Source: Massilia agrisoli (lineage in GTDB: Bacteria; Pseudomonadota; Gammaproteobacteria; Burkholderiales; Burkholderiaceae_D). From it: DNA of 64,000 bases. This document shows, piece after piece, positions 1-7,757 of the stretch. The first letter of the stretch is position 1; the number at the start of each line of letters is the position of its first letter. Position numbers and translations under genes: made by a program. The stretch is from NCBI RefSeq assembly GCF_020831365.1, contig NZ_JAJHPV010000013.1:62001-126000 (forward strand). The letters are read 5' to 3'. Below the pieces are notes generated by a model. It was given only the letters and a program-made list of their open reading frames with translations. It was not told the DNA's origin and did no database searches.

Positions 1-9
1 ACTGAGATC

Positions 10-372
10 ATGGACCGCATACCGATTCTGAGGATGGGCCGGCTGCTGCTGGTGACCATCCAGGTTGACATGCACGACCGGCTGGCGATGACCCTGCAGG
101 ACGACCTGACGACCCGCATCGTCAAGGACCGCGCCACCGGCGTACTGATCGATATCTCGGCGCTCGACATCGTGGACTCGTTCATCGGGCGCATGATCAG
201 CAATACCGCGGCGATGGCCAAGATCCTCGACGCGCGCACGGTGCTGGTCGGGATGCAGCCGGCCGTTGCGATCACCCTGGTGGAGCTTGGACTGACGCTC
301 GAAGGCGTCAGCACGGCGCTCAACGTCGAGCGCGGCGTCAAATTGCTCCAGCAGGAAAGCGAATGGGACTGA
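10..372 (+). CDS. rsbS: RsbS-type STAS-domain anti-sigma factor antagonist
   Basis: A 120-residue single STAS domain that follows the Bacillus RsbS pattern almost from end to end (IPIL near the start, LxxDL, GVLIDIS, DSFIGR, GMQPAVAITLVELG). The serine in VDSFI, residue 57, aligns with the RsbS serine phosphorylated by the RsbT kinase. In known systems RsbS and RsbR paralogues form the stressosome, a cytoplasmic complex that holds RsbT until stress triggers phosphorylation. The ATG lies 9 bases inside the window, so an RsbR-type gene would be expected just to the left and cannot be seen. The rsbT gene follows after 43 bases. Identity is clear; the stimulus is unknown. Confidence 0.93.
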   Translation: MDRIPILRMGRLLLVTIQVDMHDRLAMTLQDDLTTRIVKDRATGVLIDISALDIVDSFIGRMISNTAAMAKILDARTVLVGMQPAVAITLVELGLTLEGVSTALNVERGVKLLQQESEWD

Positions 373-415
373 ACCAGCTCCGCATGACCCACCTTGCCGG
401 CCTGGGAGCACTCCC

Positions 416-832
416 ATGAATGCAGCCGTCACGGGTGATGTAGTCGCACAGCTCACTTCCGATGAGGACGTGGTCAGGGTGCGCAAACTGGTCCGCGACC
501 AGCTGGTGGCGCTGGGCTTTTCGCTGATCGACCAGACCAAGATGGTGACGGCGGCCAGTGAACTGGCGCGTAACACGCTGCGCTACGGCGGCGGCGGCCA
601 CGCCGAACTCAATGTCGTCAATAACCACGGACGCCGTGGACTGTCGATCAGCTTTGTCGACGAAGGTCCCGGCATCGAAGATATCGCCAAGGCGCTGACC
701 GACGGTTATACCACCGGCGGCGGCATGGGCCTCGGACTGTCGGGCGCCCGCCGCCTGGCCGACGAGTTCAACCTTGAATCCAGCCCGGGAAACGGTACCC
801 GCGTAACAATCACGAAATGGAAACCGTTTTGA
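416..832 (+). CDS. rsbT: RsbT-type serine kinase, stressosome switch
   Basis: A 138-residue GHKL-type ATPase. The N box reads SELARN (about residues 44-49), followed by DEGPGI and the glycine-rich lid GGGMGLGLSGARR, as in RsbT. In characterised systems RsbT phosphorylates RsbS (and RsbR), leaves the stressosome and activates a downstream partner such as a PP2C phosphatase. GGAG lies just upstream of the ATG (416). The 3' end overlaps the next gene by 16 bases, which implies translational coupling to the phosphatase fusion. It is the second gene of a compact five-gene module. Confidence 0.93.
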   Translation: MNAAVTGDVVAQLTSDEDVVRVRKLVRDQLVALGFSLIDQTKMVTAASELARNTLRYGGGGHAELNVVNNHGRRGLSISFVDEGPGIEDIAKALTDGYTTGGGMGLGLSGARRLADEFNLESSPGNGTRVTITKWKPF

Positions 833-1845
833 CTCAATCCGCAGTACATTCAACTTTCCACGTCGGGGAGTTGAGCGAAATAGCGGCCGCCCGGCGGGCC
901 GCTGCGGAGATGGCGCGCCGGCTCAGTTTTGACGAGACCCGCGCCGGCCGGCTGGCCCTGGTCGTGACCGAGGCTGCGACCAACATCGTCAAGCATGCGC
1001 GCGAAGGCGAGATCCTGCTGCGTCCGATCGTCACCCACGGTCACTGCGGCATCGAAGTGCTGGCGATCGATTCTGGTCCCGGCATGGCGAGCGTCGACCT
1101 GCTGATGGCCGACGGCACTTCGACTGCGGGCACTTACGGCGTCGGACTGGGGGCCATCCGGCGCCAGGCCGACAGCTTCGATATCTACTCGGCGCCGGGC
1201 AGGGGCACGGTGGTGATGATGACCGTCTGGTGCGCCGACGGACCGGTGCCGGAAACGGGCTGGGAAGTCGGCGCCGTCTGCCTGCCGATACCGGGCGAAG
1301 ATGAATGCGGCGATAACTGGGGCGTCTCGTTCCGGCGCGGCGGCATCAGCGTGGTGGTGGCCGATGGGCTGGGCCACGGCCCCGAGGCCGCGCTGGCGTC
1401 GACTGCGGCAGTCGGCGTCTCGCTCGATTTCGACAGGGGCCCGCCTGGCGTGCGCATCGAAGACGCGCACGGCGCCCTGCGCTCGACCCGCGGCGCTGCG
1501 CTCGCCATCGCCGACATCGACGCCTACGACGGCAAGCTGTTGTTTGCAGGCGTAGGCAATATCGCTGCCAGCATCATCAGCAACGGCCCGCGCCGCCACC
1601 TGTTGTCGCACAACGGCATCGTGGGCAGCAACCTGCGCAAGGTGCAGGAATTCGAACAGCCGTGGGACAGTTCGTCGCTGCTGATCCTGCACTCGGACGG
1701 CATCAACACGCGCTGGGACCTCGGTGCGTATCCGGGCCTGTCATTCAACCATGCCTCGGTGATCGCCGCTGTCATCTACCGCGATTTCTTGCGCGGCCGC
1801 GACGACGCATCGGTGGTCGTCATTCGCGAACACCCGGTGTCATGA
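817..1845 (+). CDS. RsbT-like ATPase fused to SpoIIE/RsbX-type PP2C phosphatase
   Basis: A 342-residue two-domain protein. Residues about 10-135 are a GHKL ATPase (N box EAATNIVKHA, then DSGPGM and GVGLGAIRRQ). Residues about 145-340 are a PP2C/SpoIIE phosphatase, with metal-binding aspartates visible in VVADGLGHG, LHSDGI and GRDDASVVV. RsbX and RsbU-type phosphatases reset or relay the stressosome signal, and this fusion probably dephosphorylates RsbS/RsbR or a related STAS protein. It starts inside rsbT (16-base overlap), and its TGA overlaps the ATG of the next gene in an ATGA junction. A role in resetting rather than relay is inferred from its resemblance to RsbX. Confidence 0.87.
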   Translation: METVLTQSAVHSTFHVGELSEIAAARRAAAEMARRLSFDETRAGRLALVVTEAATNIVKHAREGEILLRPIVTHGHCGIEVLAIDSGPGMASVDLLMADGTSTAGTYGVGLGAIRRQADSFDIYSAPGRGTVVMMTVWCADGPVPETGWEVGAVCLPIPGEDECGDNWGVSFRRGGISVVVADGLGHGPEAALASTAAVGVSLDFDRGPPGVRIEDAHGALRSTRGAALAIADIDAYDGKLLFAGVGNIAASIISNGPRRHLLSHNGIVGSNLRKVQEFEQPWDSSSLLILHSDGINTRWDLGAYPGLSFNHASVIAAVIYRDFLRGRDDASVVVIREHPVS

Positions 1846-3224
1846 GCAGCCTGCGCATCGTCACGATCAACATCGCGACCGAGGTCGACGTCGTCAACGC
1901 GCGCCAGCGCGCGCGCGAAGTGGCGCGCATGTGCGGCTTTGGCGTGCAAGACCAGGTGCGCATCGCCACCTCGGTGTCGGAACTGGCGCGCAATGTGTTT
2001 AACTATGCGGGTGCGGGCCGGGTCGATTTTTCGGTTGAACAGCAGGGTGCAAAACAGGCCCTGCAAATTCGCATCGAAGACCGCGGCCCCGGCATCCCGC
2101 ACCTCGACGTCGTGCTGTCCGGCCGCTATCAGTCGCAGACCGGCATGGGCCTCGGCATCCTCGGCGCGCGCCGCCTGATGGACAGCTGCGAGATCGATAC
2201 GACCCCTGGCAAGGGCACGACCATCGTCCTGCGCAAGATGCTGCCGCCCGATGCGCGCCGCGTCACCTCGGCGACGCTGGGAGAAGTGGCGGCCATGCGC
2301 GTGTCGCAGCCGCCCGACATGCTCGACGAACTGCGCCAGCAAAACCAGGAGCTGCTGGGCGCCCTCGACGAACTGAAAGTCAGGCAGGAAGAACTGATCC
2401 AGCTGACCCGCGAACTGGAAGACACCAACCGCGGCGTCGTCGCACTGTACGCGGAGCTGGACGAAAAAGCCGAGCACCTGCGCCGCGCGGACGAAATGAA
2501 ATCGCGCTTCCTGTCCAATATGAGCCATGAGTTCCGCACGCCGTTAAGCTCGATCCGCGCGCTGGCGACCCTGCTGCTGAACCGGGTCGATGGCGAGCTG
2601 ACGCCCGAACAGGAAAAGCAGGTGTCGTTCATCCTGCAAGGCTCGGTGTCGCTTAATGACATGGTCAACGACCTGCTCGACATCGCCAAGATCGAAGCCG
2701 GCAAGGTCGACGTGCGCGCCGAGGAGTTCGATGTCGGCGAGATGTTCCGCGCACTGCGCGGCATGCTGCGCCCGCTGCTCGACGACGGCGGGGCCGTGGC
2801 GCTGGTCTTCGACGAACCGCCTGAAGGCATGGCCATGAACACCGACGAGGGCAAGCTTTCGCAGATCCTGCGCAACTTCATTTCGAACGCGCTGAAATTT
2901 ACCGAGCGCGGCGAGATCGTGGTGCACGCCGAGGCGCTGCCCGCCAAAGGCTGCGTGCAGTTTTCGGTCAGCGACACCGGTGTGGGCATCGACAGCGAGC
3001 ACCTGCAGATCATCTTCGAAGAATTCGGCCAGGTGGCCAACCACCTGCAGGCCAAGACCAAGGGCACGGGACTCGGGCTGTCCCTGTGCCGCAATCTCGC
3101 AGCGCTGCTCAACGGGTCGGTGAGGGTCGAAAGCACGCCGGGCAAGGGCTCGGTCTTCTATGCGATCATCCCTGTTGTATATACTGCAAGGCACGGCGAT
3201 CAATTCGCGCCCGTATCAACTTAA
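1842..3224 (+). CDS. Sensor histidine kinase with N-terminal RsbT-like ATPase domain
   Basis: A 460-residue protein when started at the ATG of the ATGA overlap with the preceding gene (a longer reading would run far back into that gene). Residues 1-135 form a second RsbT-like ATPase (SELARN, RGPGI, GMGLGILGARR). Residues about 160-220 are a charged coiled coil. Residues about 220-290 are a HisKA dimerisation domain with His229 in MSHEFRTP, and residues about 330-445 are a HATPase_c domain (NFISNALKF, DTGVGI, GTGLGLSLCR). There is no transmembrane segment or periplasmic sensor, so input probably comes from the stressosome through the RsbT-like domain. It would link partner switching to a phosphorelay with the next gene. 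Confidence 0.88.
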   Translation: MSSLRIVTINIATEVDVVNARQRAREVARMCGFGVQDQVRIATSVSELARNVFNYAGAGRVDFSVEQQGAKQALQIRIEDRGPGIPHLDVVLSGRYQSQTGMGLGILGARRLMDSCEIDTTPGKGTTIVLRKMLPPDARRVTSATLGEVAAMRVSQPPDMLDELRQQNQELLGALDELKVRQEELIQLTRELEDTNRGVVALYAELDEKAEHLRRADEMKSRFLSNMSHEFRTPLSSIRALATLLLNRVDGELTPEQEKQVSFILQGSVSLNDMVNDLLDIAKIEAGKVDVRAEEFDVGEMFRALRGMLRPLLDDGGAVALVFDEPPEGMAMNTDEGKLSQILRNFISNALKFTERGEIVVHAEALPAKGCVQFSVSDTGVGIDSEHLQIIFEEFGQVANHLQAKTKGTGLGLSLCRNLAALLNGSVRVESTPGKGSVFYAIIPVVYTARHGDQFAPVST

Positions 3225-3230
3225 TCCGCC

Positions 3231-4754
3231 ATGAGCCAGTCCATGCTATCGAACCTGCTTAATTCCGTCATTCTCATTGTCGATGACAGCGACGCCGCGC
3301 GGTATGCGCGCTCGCGCATCCTGATCCGGGCAGGGTTCAAGGTGATCGAAGCTGCAACCGGTAACATGGCGCTGACGATGGCGCGCGAGAACCGTCCCGA
3401 CCTGGTGCTGCTCGATACCAAACTGCCTGACATCAACGGCATGGATGTCTGCCGCAAGCTCAAGTCGGACCTTGACACCAAGGCGATCCTGGTGCTGCAG
3501 ACGTCCGCCTCGTACATCGGCGTGGCCGACAAGATCCGCGCACTGGAAGGCGGCGCCGACAACTACCTGTTCGAGCCGATCGAGCCGGAGGAGCTGGTTG
3601 CGAACGTCAAGGCGCTGCTGCGCCTTGCGATTGTCGAACGCGAACTGCGCGACGTCGACCGCCGCAAGGACGAATTTCTGGCAACACTGGCGCATGAACT
3701 GCGCAACCCGCTCGGGCCGATCCGCAGCTCGGTCGAGCTGCTGTGCAAGCTGGAGCCGTCGGTGCCGGAAGCGCAGGACCGCGCCCGCAAGACCATCGCC
3801 CGCCACACCGACCACCTGGTGCGCCTGGTCGATGACCTGCTGGACGTGGCGCGCATCTCGCAAGGCAAGATCACGCTGCACCAGGAACGCGTTGAACTGA
3901 AAAGCGCCGTGGCCAACGCGCGCGAATCGGTAGCGGGCATTATCGAGAGCCGCCGCCATACCCTGAACGTGTCGCTCCCCGAGAACGACGTGTGGATCAA
4001 GGGCGACCATGTGCGCATGTGCCAGATCATCGGCAACCTGCTGCACAACGCGGCCAAGTTCACGCCGCCGGGCGGCGTCGTGGGACTCGACCTGAAAGTT
4101 GAGGACGACGAAGCGGTGCTGCGCATCAGCGACAACGGCATCGGCCTCGAGGAAGCGAACATCGACTTCATCTTCGGCCTATTCGCGCAGGACGGGCATG
4201 CGCGCGACCGCGTGCAGGACGGGCTGGGCATCGGCCTGTCGCTGGTGCGTTCGCTGGTGGCGCTGCATGACGGCACCGTGACCGCGACCAGCCCGGGCCT
4301 CGGCAAGGGAAGCGTCTTCGAGGTGCGGCTGCCGGCCTATCCCTACGACCGCAGCAACGATGAAAAGGCGCTTGACCCGCGCCAGGGTACGGCGGCAACG
4401 CGTATCCTGGTGGTCGACGATAACGCCGACGCGGCCAATACGCTGGCGGAACTGCTGGGGATCGACGGCCATGACGTGATCACCGCTTATTCGGGCCGGG
4501 AAGCCCTGGCCCGGGCGGCCGACTTCCATCCGCGCTTTGTCTTCCTGGATATCGGCCTTCCGGATATGACGGGCTATGAAGTGGCGGCGCAAATGCGCAA
4601 GCTGCCGGGGATGGATACGGCGGTGCTGATCGCGCTGACCGGCTATGGCCAGGCACGCGACCGGGAGCTGGCGATGGATGCCGGCTTCGACGAGCATGTG
4701 GTCAAGCCGATCGACTTCGCCAAAGTCACCTCGCTCAATCTCCACACCCGATAA
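3231..4754 (+). CDS. Hybrid histidine kinase: receiver-HisKA-HATPase-receiver
   Basis: A 507-residue soluble protein. Receiver 1 (about 12-130) has its phospho-acceptor Asp62 in VLLDTKLPD. HisKA has His155 in LAHELRNP. HATPase_c carries NLLHNAAKF, DNGIGL and GLGIGLSLVRS. Receiver 2 (about 390-505) begins RILVVDDNADAA and keeps FLDIGLPD and the conserved VVKPID lysine. In receiver 1 the lysine that normally sits at that place is a glutamate (LFEPIEP), which may alter phosphorylation or signalling. It starts 6 bases after the preceding kinase gene and ends the stressosome-linked module; a repeat hairpin follows. No DNA-binding output is present, so the final target is elsewhere. Confidence 0.88.
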   Translation: MSQSMLSNLLNSVILIVDDSDAARYARSRILIRAGFKVIEAATGNMALTMARENRPDLVLLDTKLPDINGMDVCRKLKSDLDTKAILVLQTSASYIGVADKIRALEGGADNYLFEPIEPEELVANVKALLRLAIVERELRDVDRRKDEFLATLAHELRNPLGPIRSSVELLCKLEPSVPEAQDRARKTIARHTDHLVRLVDDLLDVARISQGKITLHQERVELKSAVANARESVAGIIESRRHTLNVSLPENDVWIKGDHVRMCQIIGNLLHNAAKFTPPGGVVGLDLKVEDDEAVLRISDNGIGLEEANIDFIFGLFAQDGHARDRVQDGLGIGLSLVRSLVALHDGTVTATSPGLGKGSVFEVRLPAYPYDRSNDEKALDPRQGTAATRILVVDDNADAANTLAELLGIDGHDVITAYSGREALARAADFHPRFVFLDIGLPDMTGYEVAAQMRKLPGMDTAVLIALTGYGQARDRELAMDAGFDEHVVKPIDFAKVTSLNLHTR

Positions 4755-4755
4755 C

Positions 4756-4838
4756 ACGTCGTTCCCGCGCAGGCGGGAACCCATACGTCGCCTGAATATC
4801 AGCCTCAGCATGGGTTCCCGCTCCTGCGGGAACGACGT
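4756..4838. repeat. Inverted repeat of the TTCCCGC/GCGGGAA family, likely bidirectional terminator
   Basis: Two arms around ACGTCGTTCCCGC and GCGGGAACGACGT pair over about 27 bases each, with about 27 bases between. Each arm can also fold on its own (TTCCCGC..GCGGGAA). It sits in the gap between two convergent genes, the usual place for such intergenic repeats. Terminator function is inferred; there is no strong T tract. Confidence 0.7.
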
Positions 4839-4840
4839 TC

Positions 4841-7747
4841 CTAGTTCGACTTCAGGATTCGAATGCCGTAAATATCGAACACGTTCGACGGCCCTTCGAC
4901 GCCGCCTGCCGCGCTGAAGGTGCTGTTACTCTCCAGGTAGCTCATGTTGTAGAAGTCGCTGAGCTCCAGCCGGTACGTGCCAGCTTTTAGCCGCGCTTCG
5001 AGCGGCGTCGAATACACCAGCGGCGTATTTTCCTTCTCCACGCGCGCATGCGGCAGCTGAACCACGCCCTGCGCCGCAATGCGTCCCGCCGCGTCCTTCA
5101 CCGCCAGCCACTTCACGCCGCCGCTGATCCCGAGGTTGATCTGGTTGGCGGCGTTGTGATACTGGACCTGCACGCGATACCTGCCTGCGCTGTCGACCTT
5201 GATTCCATCGACAGCAAAGCGGTCGCCCGGCTTGCCCCAGCCCTTGATGTGCGGCGCGGCGAAGCGCGCGTTCTGTCCCTGCACGCCCAGGCTCGCCTTC
5301 ACGCGCGCATCGGTCACAGGAATGTGCAGCCCGCCATCGACGCAGCGCGGCGCGCTGTGGTGACTACGGTTGCCCGACTTTTCGAACTGGGCTTCAACCG
5401 CGTAGCAGCTGCCCTTTGTCGCGCCCGGATCGCGCCAGGTTCCCGCCGCCAGCCCGGCCGCGACCAGCTTGCCGTCGCGGTAGACGTTGTACACCGTGCC
5501 GGAAGGATTCCCACCCGCGCCGATGTCGATCGCCACCGCCTGGCCGTTTGCGGCAGCCAGGCTCGAAATGACCGGCTCGCGCGGACCGAAGACGGCGGGC
5601 GATTCCGCGTACGGGTCGGCGCTGACGCGGTGGATTGCGGATTCACCGGCACGCAGCGCGCCCAGGGTGACGGTAATCGTGTTCGCGGCTTTGAGCTGGT
5701 CGAGGCGGATCTGCTGCGATACCTGCGCGCCGTTCAAGGTCACTTTTGCGACCTCGTAATAGCCCCCGGCGGCGGACGCTGGCGGCAGCTCGACCCGCAC
5801 ATCGACCTGCTTGCCGTGCAGCCGAAGGCCATGCAGCGCGATCGCATCGGTTTTGCCGAACGCCTCGCGCCGGAGTTTGGCGGTGATGAAAGGCTGAACC
5901 CGAATGCCTCCGGGCTCCATCGACACGCCAAACACGTTTTCGACCACCATGCCAAGGTAGGCGCCGACAGACCACAGCTGGCGACGGGAGTTGATGACTG
6001 GGCCGATCAGGGATGGGTTGGCTTCGTCAAGCAGCAGCGGCTGGCCGGACAGCCACTCCAGGTTCTCCATGTTCGACAGGTTGACCGCGGCGCCGCGCAT
6101 CAGCGTGTCATAGGCGGCGTCGGCGACGCTTGCATTGCCGGCCATCGCCGCGGCCTTCAGGCCATAGGCGGTGACGAACGGCCACATCGCGCGGTTGTGA
6201 TACACCGGCATGCCTTGCTGCTGCGGATAGATGACCGGGGCGCCCATCGGGCCGTGCGGGTAACGGGCCAGGATGCTGCGCGCCTTGGCGCCGTCAGCGA
6301 TGCCGGTGACGATGGCGAGCGACTGCCCGAGCCAGTCGAACTTGTGCATCGGCGCACCGTCAAAATGACCGGCGCTCAAGCTGCTGTACATGCCTGCGCC
6401 CGGAAGCCACAGCCGCGCGTTGATTGCGCTTTTCAGCTCGCGCGCCCAGCCCTTGTACTTCCTTGCGCGCGCATCGTCGCCGTGCTCCGCCGCGAGCGAG
6501 GCTGCCAGGGTCAGCGCCTTGTAGTGGCCGACGTTCGTCGACAGCGATTTCGAGCTTGCCATCGATGACAGGTCGTTGACGATCCACGCGGCGTAGCTCT
6601 GGTCGCGCCAGTCGAGGAAGGACTGTTCGCCGGTGTACAGGCCGCTCGCCTTGTCGAAGGCGGCGATGCGGTCGTTCTCGATGGTGTTCGAGAGCGCCTT
6701 GAGCGCGCGCGCGGCGAACGGCTTGCGCTCGGCCGCCGGCAGCGATTTGAGCGCCTCCTCGGCGCCGAAGGCCCAGGTGACGCGGTCGGTGCTGACCGGC
6801 CAGCTGCCGCCGCTGCCGGTATCCTGGATGACCTGCAGGCCATCCGCGCTCCCTGCCACCTGCTGCGCACGGGCGAGGCCTTTGCGGAACGCTGACAGTT
6901 TGAAGTCGAGCGAATTACGGGTGCGCGCCGGGTCCAGCATCGCCAAACCCAGGTCGACCGCGTAGGACAGGTCGCGGGTCCATACGTAGTGCCACTTCTC
7001 GCCGGTTTCGAAGCACTCGCAAGGGATGGCGGCGCCGCCGTTGTAGTTGCCGTCCTTGATCTCGCTGACCGAATCCTGCCGCATCTCGGTGGCGGCCAGC
7101 GCAAACAGCGCGTCGAAGGCCAGGTTGCCGGTGCGCGATACCGGCAGGCCCTCCGGTTCGCTGTAGACCGCGTACTGCGGCCCCGGATCGCGCAGCTGCA
7201 TCGTGGTCGACTGCGCGTAGGTGCGCAGCGGCGCGGCTGCGTCCTGTACCGAGAAGCGTACTGTCTCCTGCTTGCCGTCGAAAGTCGGGTAGGCCACCGC
7301 CGTCTGCTGCTGGTGGCCCTTGTGCGGGTTGATGGCGGCGACGGCCGGATTCGGCAGGCGCGTCACGCGCAGCTTCGGCGCCTTCGGGTCCGACACGTCC
7401 ACGCTGAATTTATAGGGCGCGGTGGTTTTGACGAACAGGTAGTCCTCGGGACCGGCGCTGGTGTCCATCCGGTAGTCGGTATCGGTCGCCACCTTGACGC
7501 TGGCGTTCGGGTCGATCACCCATTCCGCGCTCCAGTCCTTGCTGCCCACCTTGAACGCGTGGTTGCCCGGGCTGATCAGGATGTCGGCTTCGTACACGCC
7601 CTTGCCCTTGTAGACCATCGCATTATCGGTTCCCCAGCCGTTGAAGGCGCCGCGGATGAACAGGTCTTTGCCCACCGGCCCTTGCGCGCCCGCGGCAGTG
7701 CCGCAGGCGAGGAGGGCGGCGATGATCCAGCGTGATTTGTTGGTCAT
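4841..7747 (-). CDS. Secreted (alpha/alpha)6-barrel glycosidase, glucoamylase/debranching type
   Basis: A 968-residue exported protein. The signal peptide ends near GTAAGAQG. Residues about 25-110 form an immunoglobulin-like starch-binding/E-set domain (FIRGAFNGWGT, GNHAFKVG). A central six-hairpin toroid follows, with the hallmark WTRDLS (as in GH15 and debranching-enzyme catalytic domains) plus FLDWRDQSY and MWPFVTAYG. The C-terminal third has beta-sandwich modules ending in a carbohydrate-binding-like region (GRYRVQVQYHN, GTYRLELSDF). It probably removes glucose or side chains from alpha-glucan outside the cytoplasm. The chosen ATG gives the signal peptide and leaves 10 bases after the stop of the upstream GH13 gene, so the two form an operon. 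The exact CAZy family is not certain. Confidence 0.78.
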   Translation of the reverse strand: MTNKSRWIIAALLACGTAAGAQGPVGKDLFIRGAFNGWGTDNAMVYKGKGVYEADILISPGNHAFKVGSKDWSAEWVIDPNASVKVATDTDYRMDTSAGPEDYLFVKTTAPYKFSVDVSDPKAPKLRVTRLPNPAVAAINPHKGHQQQTAVAYPTFDGKQETVRFSVQDAAAPLRTYAQSTTMQLRDPGPQYAVYSEPEGLPVSRTGNLAFDALFALAATEMRQDSVSEIKDGNYNGGAAIPCECFETGEKWHYVWTRDLSYAVDLGLAMLDPARTRNSLDFKLSAFRKGLARAQQVAGSADGLQVIQDTGSGGSWPVSTDRVTWAFGAEEALKSLPAAERKPFAARALKALSNTIENDRIAAFDKASGLYTGEQSFLDWRDQSYAAWIVNDLSSMASSKSLSTNVGHYKALTLAASLAAEHGDDARARKYKGWARELKSAINARLWLPGAGMYSSLSAGHFDGAPMHKFDWLGQSLAIVTGIADGAKARSILARYPHGPMGAPVIYPQQQGMPVYHNRAMWPFVTAYGLKAAAMAGNASVADAAYDTLMRGAAVNLSNMENLEWLSGQPLLLDEANPSLIGPVINSRRQLWSVGAYLGMVVENVFGVSMEPGGIRVQPFITAKLRREAFGKTDAIALHGLRLHGKQVDVRVELPPASAAGGYYEVAKVTLNGAQVSQQIRLDQLKAANTITVTLGALRAGESAIHRVSADPYAESPAVFGPREPVISSLAAANGQAVAIDIGAGGNPSGTVYNVYRDGKLVAAGLAAGTWRDPGATKGSCYAVEAQFEKSGNRSHHSAPRCVDGGLHIPVTDARVKASLGVQGQNARFAAPHIKGWGKPGDRFAVDGIKVDSAGRYRVQVQYHNAANQINLGISGGVKWLAVKDAAGRIAAQGVVQLPHARVEKENTPLVYSTPLEARLKAGTYRLELSDFYNMSYLESNSTFSAAGGVEGPSNVFDIYGIRILKSN

Positions 7748-7757
7748 GGCGGTGTTC

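Noticed and set aside
1662-1841. Longer N-terminus for the RsbT-like histidine kinase
   Set aside because: It would lie wholly inside the phosphatase gene in another frame; the ATGA overlap at 1842 gives a start that matches the RsbT family.
5048-6568. A 506-codon frame antisense to the six-hairpin glycosidase
   Set aside because: Shadow frame with no start signal and biased Arg/Val/His content.
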